A DNA stretch of 64,000 bases. Origin: Spirochaetaceae bacterium. GTDB taxonomy: Bacteria > Spirochaetota > Spirochaetia > Treponematales > Rectinemataceae. The position numbers and the translations under genes were made by a program. The stretch is from positions 1 through 64,000 of the forward strand of contig JANYKC010000039.1 of NCBI GenBank assembly GCA_025358255.1, written 5' to 3'. Numbering within the stretch: position 1 is the first letter of the stretch; every line of letters begins with the position of its first letter. This document shows, piece by piece, positions 17,120 to 25,291 of the stretch. The notes below the pieces were generated by a model. The model searched no databases and was not told where the DNA came from. It saw only the letters and a program-made list of their open reading frames with translations.

Positions 17120-18736
17120 TCAAGGAATGGGCATCCCGCGTTCGGCGACAGCAGCCACAAGGAAAAGGCGGGCCTCATCCCAAGGTTTACCTATAAGTTG
17201 AAGGCCCAGTGGCAAGCCGGCGACGCTTCGTCCCGAGGGAAGGGAAATCGCCGGCCAGCCGAGGATATTGAACGGCGACGTGAAATTAAGGCGCCCGGGC
17301 GTCCCCAGGGTGGGGGCCTCGGAAGGCGTGGTCGGGGTGCAAAGGATATCGATCTTCCTCCATATCCCTTCGCAGCGCACGCGCAGGGCTGCCCTCGCCT
17401 GGGAGACCCGCACAAAATCAGAGGGACCGTAGGCCCAGCCGGCCAGCAAGCGCAGGCGCGGGAAAGCGCCATAGCCGGAGAGCTGCCCGCGCATCGTCGG
17501 CGCGTGGAAGGCCGCCGCCTCGATAGCGAGCAAGGTGGCATTGAGGGCCCTGAGCGCCTGGAGTTCGGGAAGGTCGATCTCGAGGATTTCCGCGCCAGCC
17601 GCGGCCAAGGCGGAGTTTCCCCTCCTCCAGGCAAAGAGGACCTCGTCGGAAGCCAGCGCGCGGCCTGAGCCATCGTCGCGCAGGATGCCCACGCGGATTC
17701 CCTTCAGTCCCGCATCGGCGGCAATAGCCAAGCCCGGGGCGGCGGCCTTCCCAGCCCGCGCCTGTCCTTTGCGGAAAGCCGGGCGGCAAAGCCCGTCATA
17801 CAGGATCGCGGCGTCCTCGACATCCCTGGCAAGGGGTCCAAGATGATCAAGGGACCAGGAAAGGGGGACTGAGCCAGCAAGGCTCAGGCGTCCATGGCTC
17901 GGCTTCAAGCCGACTAGCCCGCAGTAGGAAGCCGGGATGCGGATGGAGCCCCCCGTATCTGTGCCAAGGGCAAGGCTGACCATTCGGCCGGCGACGGCTG
18001 CCGCCGAACCGCTGGACGAGCCCCCGGTATCGCGGCCGGGATCATGCGGATTCCCGGTGGGGCCAAAGTGGTCGTTGTTGGAACCGGGCGAATAGGCGAA
18101 CTCCGACATCCTTGTCTTGCCGACGATAATCGCCCCCGCCTCCTTGAGCCTTGCCACCGCGTCGGAATCGCGGATGGCTGGCAACCTGCCCAGGATGACC
18201 GATCCCGCGGCCGTGGGGCTGCCGGCCAGGTCAAGGTTGTCCTTTATCGCGACGGGGATGCCATGGAGTTTTCCCCGGCAGTCGCCGGCGGCGAGTTCCT
18301 TTTCAGCCCGGAGGGCAGCCATGCGGGCTTCGTCATCCAGTCGGATCTGGAAGGCGTTCAGGAGGGTCCCGCGCGCCTGGATGCGGGCCAGCGAAGCCTC
18401 GACAAGTTCGACGGGTGTTACCTCCCCGCTCTCAAGGAGCGTCGCCATGTCGTGTACCGGGGCGTCCAGGGGCTCGGCGAAGCCAGCAGCCGCGGCGGAG
18501 CAAGGGAAAGTCACGGGCATCGGTGGAACAATGCCGGATTCTCCTTCCCCGATTTCCAGATAGTCAGGGACAAGACTCGAGGAAAAGCCCTTCATGACCT
18601 GTTCGAATATGAGGATGGGCTTGAGAAGGCCCTGTTCCTCCATGGATTCCAGCTCGGATTCGGCCAGCTCAATGCCGGCACCACGCAGGTTGGAGCGAAG
18701 TCGATCAAGGACCTTGCCTGGTGTCAGTTCCTCCAC
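17120..18736 (-). CDS. Amidase signature family hydrolase
   Basis: A 538-residue amidase with the Ser-cisSer-Lys set visible: Lys in PVAIKDNLD (about residue 165), the Ser-rich GGSSSGSAAAVAG near residue 243, and the nucleophile in GTDTGGSIRIP near residue 263. About 75 residues precede the core; the stretch ending near residue 60 resembles the short helical leader seen in some Asp/Glu-ADT subunit A-like or AtzF-like enzymes. The start GTG at 18736 has a G-rich site upstream. It is transcribed away from the marR-hgcAB operon. No substrate can be assigned; gatA is unlikely because no gatB or gatC is nearby. 16959-17119 downstream holds no gene. Confidence 0.82.
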   Translation of the reverse strand: MEELTPGKVLDRLRSNLRGAGIELAESELESMEEQGLLKPILIFEQVMKGFSSSLVPDYLEIGEGESGIVPPMPVTFPCSAAAAGFAEPLDAPVHDMATLLESGEVTPVELVEASLARIQARGTLLNAFQIRLDDEARMAALRAEKELAAGDCRGKLHGIPVAIKDNLDLAGSPTAAGSVILGRLPAIRDSDAVARLKEAGAIIVGKTRMSEFAYSPGSNNDHFGPTGNPHDPGRDTGGSSSGSAAAVAGRMVSLALGTDTGGSIRIPASYCGLVGLKPSHGRLSLAGSVPLSWSLDHLGPLARDVEDAAILYDGLCRPAFRKGQARAGKAAAPGLAIAADAGLKGIRVGILRDDGSGRALASDEVLFAWRRGNSALAAAGAEILEIDLPELQALRALNATLLAIEAAAFHAPTMRGQLSGYGAFPRLRLLAGWAYGPSDFVRVSQARAALRVRCEGIWRKIDILCTPTTPSEAPTLGTPGRLNFTSPFNILGWPAISLPSGRSVAGLPLGLQLIGKPWDEARLFLVAAVAERGMPIP

Positions 18737-18843
18737 GCCAAAGCCCCCCTGCTTGTGATTCGTTTCGGCCCGCAGGAGAGGTATAGCGCGAGATCGGCAT
18801 CTCTTCCAGCCGAATCCGAAAGGCTTCCTCGAAGCTTGTTGTC

Positions 18844-18879
18844 ATATGCGCTTGACATTTCATGCATTTAGCATATATT
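18844..18879 (+). promoter_or_regulatory. Promoter and inverted repeat of the marR-hgcAB operon
   Basis: TTGACA (18852-18857) and TATATT (18874-18879) are 16 nt apart, a near-consensus promoter. An inverted repeat ATATGC (18844-18849) / GCATAT (18871-18876) brackets the promoter, with an ATGCAT palindrome between the arms, which would suit autoregulation by the MarR protein. The -10 box is only 9 nt from the ATG at 18889. Confidence 0.6.
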
Positions 18880-18888
18880 GATCATGTC

Positions 18889-19410
18889 ATGATTGAACAA
18901 GAAAACAACAAGAGCGCGCCAAGCCTGCCGGTCAGGGCCTTCCGCCGCGACATCCGTAGGCTTGAGCGCGAGATCGAGCTGGCCCTCCTGCTCCAGACTG
19001 ATTGTTGTGGCGTCACTTCAGCCCAATGCCACCTCCTCCTCGAGCTTGCCGACTTGGATGAGGGCAGCATCGGCGATTTTGCGGCCGCCCTCGACGTGGA
19101 CCCGAGCAGCCTGAGCCGGACCGCCGACAGCCTGGTGCGCCTTGGCTTCATCCTGCGCACAGAGGATCCATCGAACCGCAGGAGGCAGATACTCCGCCTT
19201 TCCGATTCCGGAAAGGACAAGGCAGGCGAAATCGACGCAACCTGCGATTCCTGGTACGAAAGCCTCATCGGCGATATTCCCGCAGAGAAGCGAGCGACGG
19301 TCTTCTCCTCGATAGCCATCCTCGCCGATGCGCTGCACCAAGGCCGGAAGGCAGACGGGAGCGCGTCCTGTACCGCAAAAAACGCCGCGACAAAGGAAAC
19401 GAGAGCATGA
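18889..19410 (+). CDS. MarR-family transcriptional regulator
   Basis: A 173-residue winged-helix regulator. The DNA-binding part is seen as IGDFAAALDVDPSSLSRTADSLVRLGF (the recognition helix is around SSLSRTADSLV, about residues 74-84), followed by the wing RTEDPSNRRRQILRLSDSG. An in-frame ATG at 18862 lies between the -35 and -10 boxes, so the ATG at 18889 is the likely start. The stop overlaps the hgcA ATG (ATGA), so the regulator is co-translated with hgcAB and probably controls it. Cys residues (tandem CC near residue 40) might act as a metal or redox sensor, which is only a guess. Confidence 0.82.
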   Translation: MIEQENNKSAPSLPVRAFRRDIRRLEREIELALLLQTDCCGVTSAQCHLLLELADLDEGSIGDFAAALDVDPSSLSRTADSLVRLGFILRTEDPSNRRRQILRLSDSGKDKAGEIDATCDSWYESLIGDIPAEKRATVFSSIAILADALHQGRKADGSASCTAKNAATKETRA

Positions 19411-20489
19411 AGTTCACCGCGCTGCAAAAAAAAGAAGAAAGGCCCCTCGCCGGCTACAAGCGCTTCGAAGCGCCCGGACCTGCCTATATAGAGGATTACC
19501 TCGAAGTCAAGGATCGCCAGATACCGGTCATCGGCACGAGACTCGGTTTCATGGACCGCCTTGGAGCCGTCAAGATGCGATGGGGATTCGGACGAAGCGG
19601 CTATCGGGTCCTGCCCGGCGTCTACGCGGTGGGCCACCCGGTCCCCGACTCTCCCGTCCTTGTCAGCGCGAACTACAAGCTCAGTTTCGACGCGCTGCGC
19701 CGGGAGCTTTCAGGCATCGCCGCCTGGATACTGGTCATCGACACCAAGGGCGTCAATGTATGGTGCGCAGCAGGAAAGGGAAGCTTCGGCACCGCCGAAC
19801 TGGCCTCCAAGCTTGCGCGGACCAGGCTTGCAGACCTCCTCTCCCATCGCAAGCTCGTCCTGCCTCAGCTGGCGGCCACGGGGGTGTCGGCACCGGAACT
19901 GGCGAAAGGCGCCCGCTTCCAGGCGATCTGGGGCCCGGTTATGGCGAAGGACCTTCCCGCCTTCCTGGCCGCAGGAATGCAAAAGGACAAGGAAATGCGC
20001 CTGGTGCCCTTCGGCCTCCGGGACCGGATGGCGGTAGCCCCCGTGGAGTTCACCCAAGCAGCGCCATTTTTCGGCGCCGCCCTGGCCCTCTCCTGCCTCT
20101 ATGCCCTCCCCGGCGACGCGCAGTGGTTCGGCCGCTTCCTGGGCATCTTGGGCTTCTCGTGGGGAGCCATCCTGGCCGCCTGCTTCGCCTTTCCCGCCCT
20201 CCTGCCAGTCCTCCCCTTCCGCGCTTTCGCCCTGAAAGGCGCCTTGCTCGGAACCGCCTGGGGACTCTGCGCCTCCGCCCTCCTTGGCGCGCCCCTCCTT
20301 GGAGCTGCGGGACTCGCGCTCGCGAGCGCGGCGACGGTGGCCTTCCTCGCCATGGGCTTCACGGGGGCATCCACCTTCACCTCCCAGAGGGGTGCGACCC
20401 TCGAAGTGGAGCGTGGACTCCCCTGGATGCTGGGCGCCCTTGCCCTCGCCCTGGGCCTGGGCCTGGGCTCACGCCTCTTCGGCATATAG
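19407..20489 (+). CDS. hgcA: Mercury methylation corrinoid protein HgcA
   Basis: A 360-residue protein with the diagnostic HgcA cap-helix motif NVWCAAGK at residues 117-124; Cys120 corresponds to the cobalt-ligating Cys of the family. The N-terminal two-thirds form the soluble corrinoid domain (related to CFeSP/AcsD). The C-terminal part, about residue 217 onward, has five hydrophobic segments (about 217-235, 245-270, 277-295, 297-322, 340-358). HgcA transfers a methyl group to Hg(II) at the inner membrane. It is coupled to marR upstream by ATGA and followed by hgcB at 10 nt. A run of eight A (19426-19433) occurs in codons 7-9. Confidence 0.95.
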   Translation: MKFTALQKKEERPLAGYKRFEAPGPAYIEDYLEVKDRQIPVIGTRLGFMDRLGAVKMRWGFGRSGYRVLPGVYAVGHPVPDSPVLVSANYKLSFDALRRELSGIAAWILVIDTKGVNVWCAAGKGSFGTAELASKLARTRLADLLSHRKLVLPQLAATGVSAPELAKGARFQAIWGPVMAKDLPAFLAAGMQKDKEMRLVPFGLRDRMAVAPVEFTQAAPFFGAALALSCLYALPGDAQWFGRFLGILGFSWGAILAACFAFPALLPVLPFRAFALKGALLGTAWGLCASALLGAPLLGAAGLALASAATVAFLAMGFTGASTFTSQRGATLEVERGLPWMLGALALALGLGLGSRLFGI

Positions 20490-20499
20490 GATGGGAACA

Positions 20500-20844
20500 A
20501 TGCGTACATTATACTACCTGAAAAACGGCGAGAGCCTCGAGCTCGACAGCCTCCATTGCACCGGTTGCGGGGCCTGCGTCGACGTCTGCCCCCACGCCGT
20601 CCTGGTCATCGGGGAGAGGGCCGCCTGCGACGACGAGGACGACACGCCCAGCTCCGACGAGGTGGCCCGGATCGTCAACCGGGCGGCTTGCATGGAATGC
20701 GGGGCCTGCGCGAAAAACTGCCCCGTGCGCGCGATCAAGGTCGAGTCAGGCGTGGGCTGCGCCCAGGCCATAATCCTCGGCAAGCTGCGCGGGACCGCTC
20801 CCGACTGCGACTGCGCTGGCGGCAAAAGCGGGAGCTGCTGCTGA
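20500..20844 (+). CDS. hgcB: Mercury methylation ferredoxin HgcB
   Basis: A 114-residue 2[4Fe-4S] ferredoxin. The first cluster motif is CTGCGACVDVCP (Cys 20, 23, 26, 30). The second is CMECGACAKNCP (Cys 64, 67, 70, 74), the HgcB signature. A vicinal Cys pair ends the protein (113-114), as in other HgcB. It reduces the corrinoid of HgcA. The start at 20500 (MRTLYYL) fits the family start; an ATG at 20491 is also in frame. The linker between clusters is acidic. The gene ends just before an 83-bp dispersed repeat. Confidence 0.94.
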   Translation: MRTLYYLKNGESLELDSLHCTGCGACVDVCPHAVLVIGERAACDDEDDTPSSDEVARIVNRAACMECGACAKNCPVRAIKVESGVGCAQAIILGKLRGTAPDCDCAGGKSGSCC

Positions 20845-20862
20845 AGCCACTCCTTTCCCTCC

Positions 20863-20945
20863 TTACTGACCCGGCAACCAAACATTGGCTTGGGCCCATG
20901 ATTCTGACCCGCAGCGACGGGCCAGAATCATGGGACTGCACCCGA
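20863..20945 (+). repeat. 83-bp dispersed repeat, copy 1
   Basis: This 83-bp segment recurs inverted at 28484-28566, with about 7 mismatches by eye. It contains a perfect 12-bp inverted repeat, CCCATGATTCTG / CAGAATCATGGG (20895-20906 and 20923-20934), flanked by GACCCGGCAACCAAACA. There is no T-run, so it is not a simple terminator. It looks like a REP/MITE-type element at the edge of decayed DNA. Confidence 0.8.
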
Positions 20946-20996
20946 GGAATTCGAGAAGACGATGGACGAGCTCGAACGCGCGATGGAGGAAATGTA
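20946..20996 (+). pseudogene. Possible 3' end fragment of a lost gene
   Basis: Immediately after the repeat a frame reads E-E-F-E-K-T-M-D-E-L-E-R-A-M-E-E-M then TAA at 20994-20996. The acidic helical sequence looks like the tail of a real protein, and a ribosome-binding-like AGGAAGGGA follows before the next remnant. No family can be named. Confidence 0.35.
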
Positions 20997-21017
20997 AGTG
21001 CAGGAAGGGATCGAGGC

Positions 21018-21215
21018 ATGAGCGCGCCGGGGTCCAGCCGCAGGCATGCCTTTTCCGCGGCCCCCCTAGAAGCCGCCAGGCTTGACCGGAGGACCTTCGC
21101 CATAAGCTCGGACTCCAAGGGCTCGGTGACCCTGGAAAATTTCGAGAAGGCCCGGCCGGAGCGGTTCGTGGAAGCGGGAATCGCCGAACAGGCCGCGGTC
21201 GGGATAGGGGCGGGA
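21018..21215 (+). pseudogene. Remnant of a transketolase C-terminal subunit
   Basis: From the ATG at 21018 the frame encodes about 65 residues resembling the start of a transketolase C-terminal (pyrimidine-binding) subunit: ISSDSKGSVTLENF, then ARPERFVEAGIAEQAAVGIGAG, which matches the conserved PxRFxxxGIAEQ segment. After that the frame loses all family resemblance, so about four fifths of the subunit is missing. This appears to be a deletion junction with the next remnant. Confidence in the family is fair; confidence that it is non-functional is high. Confidence 0.55.
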
Positions 21216-21216
21216 C

Positions 21217-21585
21217 ATGCCCATCATGGCGACCGAAGTGATGGCCCTTTCCCGGGCGTTGGCCATCTGCGAGGCCTACAAGTCCGCTTCCGCCCAATCC
21301 GGCAAGACTCCCCCTTTTTATGTCACCCACATCACCGGGATCCTCGGCGACCACCTCAGGCAGGTCGTTGCGGCGAAAGGCATCAAGCTCTCCGCGGAGG
21401 CGGCGAAATACACGGGCCTCGCGGTGGCAAAGCGCGAATATGCCCCCCTCGTCGCTCGGGCTTGCCCGGGCACCATGATCGGCTGCGGGGCGAGGAAGCC
21501 CGGGGATTTCACGGAGCTGGTCGGAGGGGACCTGGCGGTCACGATTCAGGAATTCCTTCCTCAAGGGTTGGAGCCAATTGCTTGA
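21217..21585 (+). pseudogene. Remnant of a transaldolase-like gene
   Basis: The frame from 21217 encodes about 122 residues. The part ending CGARKPGDFTELVGGDLAVTI resembles the C-terminal region of transaldolase-family proteins (GARxxxDFTELVGGD...VTI), and FYVTHITGILGDHL precedes it. The N-terminal half of the barrel with the Schiff-base Lys context is not seen. Joined to the transketolase remnant, it points to a lost pentose-phosphate type operon. A further short open stretch (DFIKGEGNVLGLG, about 21585-21690) may be another fragment. Confidence 0.45.
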
Positions 21586-21687
21586 TTTCATCAAAGGGGA
21601 AGGCAATGTCCTCGGGCTGGGGCAGGGCGACGCCAATTACTTCCCTCCGATGGATGCACGAAAAACCCGCCGTGCGCGTCATTATTG

Positions 21688-22242
21688 ATGACAATGCGTG
21701 AACAACGAAGTGAAGGCGAGACCCGAAAAGCGGTCGAGGAAGCCTATTTCAAGGAATCGGCGGGCCTCCTCGGCCGCGCGAAACGGGCGACGAGGAACAT
21801 CCTTGACGCCGAGGACGCCCTCCAGGAGGCTTTCGCCTCCGCGCTGGGCAACCTCGAGGTCCTGTCGATGGTGGAGAACATCCCCGGCTGGCTTTTCACC
21901 ACGCTCAGGAACCGCCTCTCAGACCTCTGGCGCAGGCGAAGGGTGCGGTCCGGATCAGGGGAGACCGACCTCGCCGAGGAGACCCTCGCCCAGATCGCCG
22001 TGGCCGCGGGCATCTCGCCCTTGGACAGCCTGGTGAGGGAGGAGCTCATCGACGCGCTGGCCGTGGCCATGGGCGCCTTGCCCCGAGCGCAGCGCGAAGT
22101 CCTGGAAGGCCAGGTATTCGAGGGACTCACCTTCAAGGAATTGTCCGAACGCTCGGGTGACAGCATCAACACCCTCATGGCGCGAAAGCGCCGTGCCGTC
22201 GAGAAGCTCGCCGCCGCGCTCGAGGACTGGGCGGACTCGTGA
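21688..22242 (+). CDS. Sigma-70 family (ECF-like) RNA polymerase sigma factor
   Basis: A 184-residue sigma factor with region 2 (ILDAEDALQEAFASAL, then PGWLFTTLRNRLSDLWRRRR, about residues 30-88) and region 4 (LPRAQREVLEGQVFEGLTFKELSERSGDSINTLMARKRRAVEKL, about residues 128-172). It has the two-domain ECF layout. The start is ATG at 21688 or 21694; no good ribosome binding site is visible. It is followed at 39 nt by a small membrane protein gene that could be its partner. It sits in a region of decayed genes, which may indicate an accessory locus. Confidence 0.85.
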   Translation: MTMREQRSEGETRKAVEEAYFKESAGLLGRAKRATRNILDAEDALQEAFASALGNLEVLSMVENIPGWLFTTLRNRLSDLWRRRRVRSGSGETDLAEETLAQIAVAAGISPLDSLVREELIDALAVAMGALPRAQREVLEGQVFEGLTFKELSERSGDSINTLMARKRRAVEKLAAALEDWADS

Positions 22243-22281
22243 AGCCGCGCCCCACCGGGCCGGCAAAGGAAGGAGAAGCAC

Positions 22282-22605
22282 ATGCGCAAATGGGAAGAAT
22301 GGAGACTCGGTGAGAAGATCCTGGCTATAGCGGGAGGCGTGATAGTCGGTGTCGGCCTGGCTTTTATCTTCGGCTTCGTGGTCATGTTGTTGTGGAATGC
22401 CCTCATGCCTCGGATCTTCCACCTGCCGACGATCGGCTATTGGGAAGGCTGGGGCCTTGTCCTCCTCTCGTCCATCCTCTTCAAGGGCTCCGCTGGCGGC
22501 AAGGGTGGCGGCGGTCACGGCGAGCGGAAACGGAAACGCATGCTCCGCGAACGGATGCGGGAAGATTGCGAGGAAGCCCCCGGCTCGGACCCCGAATCCA
22601 GCTAG
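22282..22605 (+). CDS. Small membrane protein linked to the sigma factor
   Basis: A 107-residue protein with two hydrophobic segments (about residues 13-39 and 54-67) and a Gly-rich linker followed by a very basic, then acidic tail (HGERKRKRMLRERMRE). A strong GGAAGGAG ribosome binding site precedes the ATG. It is in the same orientation and close behind the sigma gene, so it may be an anti-sigma or target protein, but no anti-sigma zinc motif is visible. No family is recognised with certainty. 22606-22694 holds G/C-rich hairpins between convergent genes. Confidence 0.7.
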   Translation: MRKWEEWRLGEKILAIAGGVIVGVGLAFIFGFVVMLLWNALMPRIFHLPTIGYWEGWGLVLLSSILFKGSAGGKGGGGHGERKRKRMLRERMREDCEEAPGSDPESS

Positions 22606-22694
22606 TCACATCCCGGGGCGGCCCCTCACGGCGCCGCCCTGCCCCGCTCCATAAATGCCCGAGCGGGCAATTGCCATGGGTAGCCCCGATTGTC

Positions 22695-23981
22695 TCAGGT
22701 TTTTTCGCCACCGACCCTATACGGCTCGAACTTCGTTGCGATGCGCGCCGGGATGCGGCAGGAAAGTGTCGTGCCCTCGTCGTCACGCTCCTCCTCGACG
22801 ATCTGCGCCTCGCGGCGCAGGAGCGCGACAAGGCCATACTCGGAATCGGGGATCCTCACCTTGAAAAGCTCGGCGCCCGAGGACAAGGCCTCCTCCAAGG
22901 CGACAAACAACTGGGCTATCCCCTCCCCGCTTTTCACCGAGACAAGGCGGGCTCCGGGAAAGCGGCGGGACAGGACGGAACGCTGCTCCGCGTCCAGGAG
23001 GTCGACCTTGTTCACCGCCACGATGCGGGGGAGGTCCCCTGCGCCGATTTCCCGGAGGACGCTCTCAGTCGTCTTCATGTGGACCTCGGCCTCGGAATCC
23101 GAGGCATCCACGATGTGGACAAGGAGGTCGGCCGCGGCCGCCTCCTCGAGCGTGGCCTTGAAGGCCTCCACAAGTCCATGGGGAAGGTTGCGCACAAAGC
23201 CTACGGTGTCGGTGAGGAGGAGGCTGCCGCCCTTCGAGAGGTCCAGGCGCCGCGTGGTCGGATCGAGGGTGGCGAAAAGCTTGTCCTCGACCAGGACGCT
23301 CGCGCGCGTGAGGGCGTTGAGGATGCTGGACTTGCCCGCATTGGTATATCCCACGACCGCGGCCCGCGGGACGTCGAGGCGCTCTCGCCGCTTGCGCTGC
23401 ACTTCGCGGCTCTTGCGTACGTCCTTGAGCTCTTCCTTGATCTCATGGATGCGCTTCTCGATCTCCCGCCTGTCCAGCTCGATCTTCTGCTCGCCCGAGC
23501 CCTTGGTTCCGTAGCGGCCGCCGCGTTGCCGCGAAAGGGCTTCGTAGGAATGGGCCAGGCGGGGCAGGGAATAATCGAGCTCGGCCAATTCCACCTGGAG
23601 GGCTGCCTCCTTGGTCAGGGCGCGGCTCGCGAAGATGTTGATGATGAGCTCCGACCTGTCATAGACCTTGAGCCCCGAGAGCTTTTCCCAGTTGCGCTGC
23701 TGTCCGGGCGTGAGCGGGTGGTCGAAGATGATGGAGTCGGCATCCTCGGCCTTGGCCGCGGCCACGATCTCGTCGGCCTTGCCCGAGCCGATGAAGAGCG
23801 AGGGATTGCGCTCGCGCACGCGCACGAGCATCGAGCCTGCCACCGCGAGGCCAAGGCTCTTCGCAAGCCCCGCAAGCTCATGAAGGAGGCTATCGGCTTC
23901 CTCTTTCGATATCTTGTCGGTCTGGGCCCCGACAAGCCAGGCCCGCTCCGCGCGGATCGTCGTATCCTTGAGTTCGGTCAT
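22695..23981 (-). CDS. hflX: Ribosome-associated GTPase HflX
   Basis: A 428-residue GTPase of the HflX family that rescues or splits stalled ribosomes. The N-terminal HflX domain includes the IIFDHPLTPGQQRNWEK segment (about residues 92-108), then the RGG-GTKG-GE-Q signature near residue 160. The G domain has G1 GYTNAGKSS (about residue 212), G3 DTVGF and G4 NKVD. An AGAAGG site precedes the ATG at 23981. It is usually monocistronic; the next minus-strand gene lies 99 nt upstream. Confidence 0.93.
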   Translation of the reverse strand: MTELKDTTIRAERAWLVGAQTDKISKEEADSLLHELAGLAKSLGLAVAGSMLVRVRERNPSLFIGSGKADEIVAAAKAEDADSIIFDHPLTPGQQRNWEKLSGLKVYDRSELIINIFASRALTKEAALQVELAELDYSLPRLAHSYEALSRQRGGRYGTKGSGEQKIELDRREIEKRIHEIKEELKDVRKSREVQRKRRERLDVPRAAVVGYTNAGKSSILNALTRASVLVEDKLFATLDPTTRRLDLSKGGSLLLTDTVGFVRNLPHGLVEAFKATLEEAAAADLLVHIVDASDSEAEVHMKTTESVLREIGAGDLPRIVAVNKVDLLDAEQRSVLSRRFPGARLVSVKSGEGIAQLFVALEEALSSGAELFKVRIPDSEYGLVALLRREAQIVEEERDDEGTTLSCRIPARIATKFEPYRVGGEKT

Positions 23982-24080
23982 TGTATCCTTCTATTTGGGC
24001 CATCATGCGACGCCGATCCGGGAAGGGACCGTACGTTTTTGGGGTGCGTCGGAAACCGCGGATGGATTACAGCATTATCA

Positions 24081-25142
24081 TCATTGGTTCATTTTAGCAC
24101 GCGGCTCCTCCACTGTCAACGTCGGCTCCTCGACCCTGGATGCGGCTCCGGCGGCGGCGGCGCGCCCGGACGCGAAGGCCCTGTCCAGGAAGCCAAGCAC
24201 GCGGGCCTCATAGGCCGGGGCCGCGACGCGGTGGGACCGCGCGTGGCCCGCACCGGGGACAAGCCAGAGCTCCGTGATGGCCTCGCTCAATTTCATCCTT
24301 CGCGCCGCGACCATCGCTTCGGACATGGCGGTGGGGACATAGTCATCCTCGAGGCCGTGGATGAAGAAAATGGGCACTTCCGTGGCCAGGCATGCGCGCG
24401 CCGGGCTTGCCTCGCGAAGGGAAAAACCGTCCAGTTTCACGCAGAGCAGGTCGACGAGGGCGACGATGGCGCGGCGCGCGGGGCGTGGGACAAGGAAGTG
24501 GGAGAGCCGATTGTCGAGTTCGGCGGTCGCGCCGGAAAAGGGGCAATCCGCCACGACGGCGGCGAGGCTCGGCTCGAGGGGGGCATATTGGAGGACGCTG
24601 GCCGCGCCGAGGGATATCCCGAAACAGGCATGGCGCTTGCATCCGGGAAATGCCTTCCTGGCCCAGTCGGCCACCGCGAGCAGGTCACGGCTTTCGTGGA
24701 TGCCGAAGCTGGATCCGACTCCGCCCGATGATCCATGGCCTCGGGCGTCGAAAAGCACGACCGTGTAGCCCGCTTCGTGGAGGAACCAGGCGTATTTCAG
24801 CATCCCTAGCCAGTTCCAGGAGATGCCGTGATGCAGTAGGACGAGGCGTCCGGACCGGTCTGTGCCCTCCGGGCTTGCGGCGCCTTCCGTTCCGGCGCCA
24901 TGGCCGGCGAGACCGCGGACCTCGAGGTCGTAGCCAGAGGGCGACGCGATCCTTTCCACGATCCAGGGACGATCTATCCATTCGCGCTTGATCTCGCCCT
25001 TGCGAAGAAGCCGGGCCTCGATCTCCGCGTTTCCATGGACCTTCTTGTGCACCATGGCGAGGTAGGCGGACAGGGAAAGGGCGACGATGAGGAGGGAAAG
25101 GAAAGCGATCGCGGCAAGGAACGGAAAAATGGCCACGGACAC
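24081..25142 (-). CDS. Membrane-anchored alpha/beta hydrolase
   Basis: A 353-residue alpha/beta hydrolase with one N-terminal membrane segment (about residues 3-30). The fold marks are LLHHGISWNWLG (oxyanion region), FDARGHGSSGG, the nucleophile elbow GISLGAAS near residue 178, the acid region HGLEDDYVP near residue 265 and the catalytic His in PGAGHARSHR near residue 300. This is the DUF1749/YqkD-like esterase style; the substrate is unknown. The GTG at 25142 has an AAAGGAG site. It is divergent from the aminotransferase gene. Confidence 0.82.
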   Translation of the reverse strand: MSVAIFPFLAAIAFLSLLIVALSLSAYLAMVHKKVHGNAEIEARLLRKGEIKREWIDRPWIVERIASPSGYDLEVRGLAGHGAGTEGAASPEGTDRSGRLVLLHHGISWNWLGMLKYAWFLHEAGYTVVLFDARGHGSSGGVGSSFGIHESRDLLAVADWARKAFPGCKRHACFGISLGAASVLQYAPLEPSLAAVVADCPFSGATAELDNRLSHFLVPRPARRAIVALVDLLCVKLDGFSLREASPARACLATEVPIFFIHGLEDDYVPTAMSEAMVAARRMKLSEAITELWLVPGAGHARSHRVAAPAYEARVLGFLDRAFASGRAAAAGAASRVEEPTLTVEEPRAKMNQ

Positions 25143-25197
25143 GGGGTCTCCTTTTTCGCCATGAGTCTATACTTTGCCTGCCCCTGACGGAAGACGC

Positions 25198-25226
25198 TTC
25201 ACCATCGATCGAGGCGATGGTACAAT
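25198..25226 (+). promoter_or_regulatory. Candidate promoter of the aminotransferase gene
   Basis: TTCACC (25198-25203) and TACAAT (25221-25226) are separated by 17 nt. The gene starts at 25292 with an AAAGGAG site, giving a leader of about 60 nt. Confidence 0.5.
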
Positions 25227-25291
25227 CCAGCAGCACCTCCTTGACGGCGGCCCACGACCCGCCATTCAAGGGAGGCAAAAAGGAGATCCAC

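Noticed and set aside
17120..18736. GatA subunit of Asp/Glu-tRNA amidotransferase
   Set aside because: The amidase motifs fit, but no gatB or gatC is near and the extra N-terminal leader is not typical, so only the amidase family is called.
20895..20934. Hairpin after hgcB read as a terminator
   Set aside because: There is no T-run and the same sequence recurs elsewhere, so it belongs to the dispersed repeat.
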